From contig JAXMAR010000027.1 of NCBI GenBank assembly GCA_046350295.1, forward strand, positions 1 to 64,000: a stretch of 64,000 bases of DNA. The letters are read 5' to 3'. Under the pieces are notes generated by a model, which saw only the letters and a program-made list of their open reading frames with translations, was not told the DNA's origin and made no database searches. The stretch is from JAXMAR01 sp046350295 (GTDB lineage Bacteria; Planctomycetota; Planctomycetia; Gemmatales; Gemmataceae). The translations under genes and the position numbers were made by a program. Below, piece after piece: positions 61,807-64,000 of the stretch; positions within the stretch are counted from its first letter, which is position 1, and each line of letters opens with the position of its first letter.

Positions 61807-63637
61807 ATGCTTCCCTCTCGACGCGATGTCCTGCAGGCGGCCGCCGCCGCGGCTCTGGGCGTTGGCCCTCTGCGCGGCGGCCTGCGCCTGCGAACTGGGC
61901 CGTCGTTCAGGGGCATCTCACCAGCGCCGAAGAGGCTGTCGTCGATACACTGCTCGCGGAAGGGGTCGGCTGCGTCTTCGGTATTCCGGGCGCCCAGCAG
62001 AACAAGCGTTGTAGGACACGATGAAGTCCGCCGCCTGCCTTACCTCCTGGTCACGCACGAGTTCTCCGCCGCCGCCATGGCCGACGGCTACGCTCGAGCC
62101 ACCGGCCGCCCCGGTGTCCTTTGCATCGTCAGCCTGACCAACTCGCTCTCCGGCCTGGGGGAATCGCTCCTCGATAGCATCCCGGTCGTCGCCATCGTCG
62201 GCGACGTCGCCAACGGCTGCCACACGCCCGCCCCGTTTCAGGTCCACTGCCTCGATCAGGCGGCGGCAACTCCGACCGGTCACCAAGGAAACGCTCGTCG
62301 TCGAACGCGTCGGCGACATCCCGGCCGTCATCCGCCACGCCATGCAGATCGCCTCCAGCGGCGAACCCGGTCCCGCCGCCGTCGTCATCCCTACAACTTG
62401 CTCATCGAAGCGGCACGCTTCAACTCGCCGCCTCTGGCCGAGGCCGCGGTCCCGTTCGACGAGGCCGCCTACAACCAGGCGCGGCTATCGGCGATCGCCG
62501 TCACCGTGTCGGCATCTACGCCGGCCTGGGTTGCATGGACTATGCGCACGCCCGGCGTTGGCAAGCTCGCCGAGACATTACGGCGCCCGTCGCCACGAGC
62601 ATCGCCGGCAAGGGAGTGATCAACGAAAACCATCCCCTCTCCGTCGGCTGGGGCTACGGCCCGCAAGGACGCATCGCCGCGGAGAGCGCCTTCAGGCAGG
62701 TCGACACCGTGCTCGCCATCGGCGTGAAGTACAGCGAGGTGTCGACGGGCTTTCGCAGCCGGACAAGCCGCGGCTGATCCACGTCGACATCAACCCGAAC
62801 AACCTGGGTCGCATCATGCGCGCACGAGCGTCTGCGTCAACGCGGACGCCGGGGTCTTCCTGAGCCACGCCCTGGAAGAGGCCGACCGGGTGCGGCGGCC
62901 GTGCGATGCGCGCTTGACGGAGCGCATCGCGGCCCAGAAGCGGCACGAAGCGCGGAAAAACAGCATCGGCTACGCCCGCTGCGGCGTCGATCCCATGTTC
63001 TTCTTGCAGACGCTCCGCCGCCTCGCTTGCAGAAGACGCTCTCGCCTTTGTGGACGTCACCGTCTCGCAATGCTGGGCGACCGAAGTCTTCACCACCCTG
63101 CAACCCCCGCACCTTCTTCAATCCGACCAACAACCAGGGCACCAAGGCTGGTCGATCCCGGCCGCCCTCGGCCAGCGGGTGATGCCGGGCCGTCAGGTGC
63201 TGACGATCACGGGGGACGGCTGCTTCCTGATGTCGGCGATGGAGATTTCAACGGCCGCCCGCGCCGGCTTGCCCGTCAAGTTCTTCGTCCTCGATGACCA
63301 GGCTTACCACTACATGCAGGAATTGCAGCGCGCCGCGTATCTCCGCACGACCGCGACGATTTTGGCGCGTCTCGACTACCGCGCCCTCGCCCAGGGCTGG
63401 GGCGTGGCGTATCAGGAGATCACCGCCAACGATCAGCTCGAGCCGCGCATCCTCGGCAGCCTGACGTGCGACGGCCCGGTGCTGACGCGCGTCCTCGTCG
63501 ATTACCGCGACCGCCCCGTCCGCTGGATCGACGCCGCTCGCGCCAAGTACTTCCGCGAGCTGACCAACGAGCAGAAAATCCGCTTCGCCGCCCGCGTCGG
63601 CACGCGCACGCTCAATCGGCGGCCCGACAACGACTGA
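61807..63637 (+). pseudogene. Tat-type exported acetolactate-synthase-like TPP enzyme, frameshifted
   Basis: N-terminus MLPSRRDVLQAAAAAALGVG is a twin-arginine-type signal, rare for this family. Then the TPP N-domain (VTHEFSAAAMADGYARATGR with catalytic Glu, SLSGLGESLLDSIPVVAIVG), the central domain (SIAGKGVINENHPLSVGWGY, DTVLAIGVKYSEVSTGF, PRLIHVDINPNNLGR) and the TPP-binding C-domain (LTITGDGCFLMSAMEISTAA, GLPVKFFVLDDQAYHYMQEL). At least four shifts (near 61990, 62140, 62390-62500, 62755-63100); the last ~190 codons are clean to the stop at 63637. Lies 56 bases before ilvN. Confidence 0.75.
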
Positions 63638-63693
63638 GCCGCCGTGCAGGCATCAGACCTTGCACAGCGCGGCGGCGGCCGTATCCTGACAGC

Positions 63694-64000
63694 ATGCGTC
63701 ACGTACTTTCCGCTCTCGTGCAGAACCAGCCGGGCGTTCTGGCTCATGTCTCCGGCATGCTCGCCTCGCGCGGCTTCAACATCGATAGCCTCGCGGTCGG
63801 CGAGACCGAGGACCCGCAGCTCTCGCGCATGACCTTCGTCGTTCACGGCGACGACAACGTCCTCGAGCAGGTGCGCAAGCAGCTCGAGAAGATCGTCACC
63901 ACCGTCCGGGTCGACGACATCAGCAGCGAGAACTTCGTCGAGCGCGACCTGATGCTCATCAAGGTCAAGGCGCCCCCCGAGAAGCGCACCGAAATCTCCC
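63694..64000 (+). CDS. ilvN: Acetolactate synthase small (regulatory) subunit, partial
   Basis: Begins MRHVLSALVQNQPGVLAHVS, the ACT domain opening of IlvN/IlvH, continuing GMLASRGFNIDSLAVGETED, LSRMTFVVHGDDNVLEQVRK and QLEKIVTTVRVDDISSENFV, then ERDLMLIKVKAPPEKRTEIS at the window edge. Binds valine and controls the large subunit in branched-chain amino-acid synthesis. Being next to a Tat-type TPP protein rather than a normal IlvB is unusual. 3' end missing. Confidence 0.92.
   Translation, partial: MRHVLSALVQNQPGVLAHVSGMLASRGFNIDSLAVGETEDPQLSRMTFVVHGDDNVLEQVRKQLEKIVTTVRVDDISSENFVERDLMLIKVKAPPEKRTEIS

Overview
GC-rich bacterial chromosome segment, most likely from a planctomycete of the Gemmataceae/Isosphaeraceae type. 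This is inferred from four things: secreted giants starting with a basic stretch and a LEVLEDRTAP or LEQLEDRASP motif, a TIGR03000-type domain fused to a methyltransferase, a DUF6807 (PmoA-like) protein with a secretion signal, and many secreted hypothetical proteins, SBBP/TolB propellers and Gly/Tyr-rich exported proteins. No rRNA, tRNA or CRISPR array was seen.

Layout. 0-1.4 kb: GAF-SpoIIE phosphatase running off the left edge. 1.7-18.7 kb: two AAA+ genes, a Clp/Hsp100-like one (1.7-5.6 kb) and a BCS1-like one (17.1-18.7 kb). Between them lie truncated copies of each (the tail of the first at 8.35 kb, the head of the second at 12.88 kb). These copies bracket a stress/repair cluster: YciE/DUF892 ferritin-like protein, a split LigD ligase and polymerase pair, a PfpI/DJ-1 protein and DUF3309. 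The same stretch holds a clan AA aspartic protease with its usual small partner, a CocE-like hydrolase, a two-domain esterase, an SGNH-like secreted protein and a MarR regulator. 18.7-23.7 kb: small unknown genes (one EVE/PUA-like, one possible toxin pair), a decayed group II intron, an SDR gene and a 58-bp remnant of a second SDR. 24-31.9 kb: a TolB-propeller/beta-helix secreted protein, cupin, MoeB-rhodanese, MscS channel, and a GT2-like protein. 32-41.2 kb: one very large RHS polymorphic-toxin gene, now in three frames, followed 10 bp later by a SUKH (SMI1/KNR4) immunity gene. 41.9-58.9 kb: TIGR03000-methyltransferase, GYY-rich exported protein, zinc-ribbon membrane protein, CPA2 antiporter, MarR plus flavin halogenase with a palindromic operator, PmoA-like protein, secreted proteins, vanadium haloperoxidase, phosphate-type porin and an Ig/cadherin-repeat protein. 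59-64 kb: BON-like protein, heavily frameshifted MBL-fold nuclease, PAP2 phosphatase and acetolactate-synthase-like protein, then ilvN running off the right edge.

An important caveat is the many frameshifts. In several genes the protein family signature continues in another frame right after a one-base shift, with motifs intact on both sides. This suggests indel errors in the assembly for most of them. The two AAA+ gene copies are different: they carry real truncations and one has an 8-nt deletion, so they are genuine remnants. The systems most worth following up are the RHS toxin/SUKH pair carrying a planctomycete-type N-terminus, and the dual AAA+ module with its duplicated fragments.
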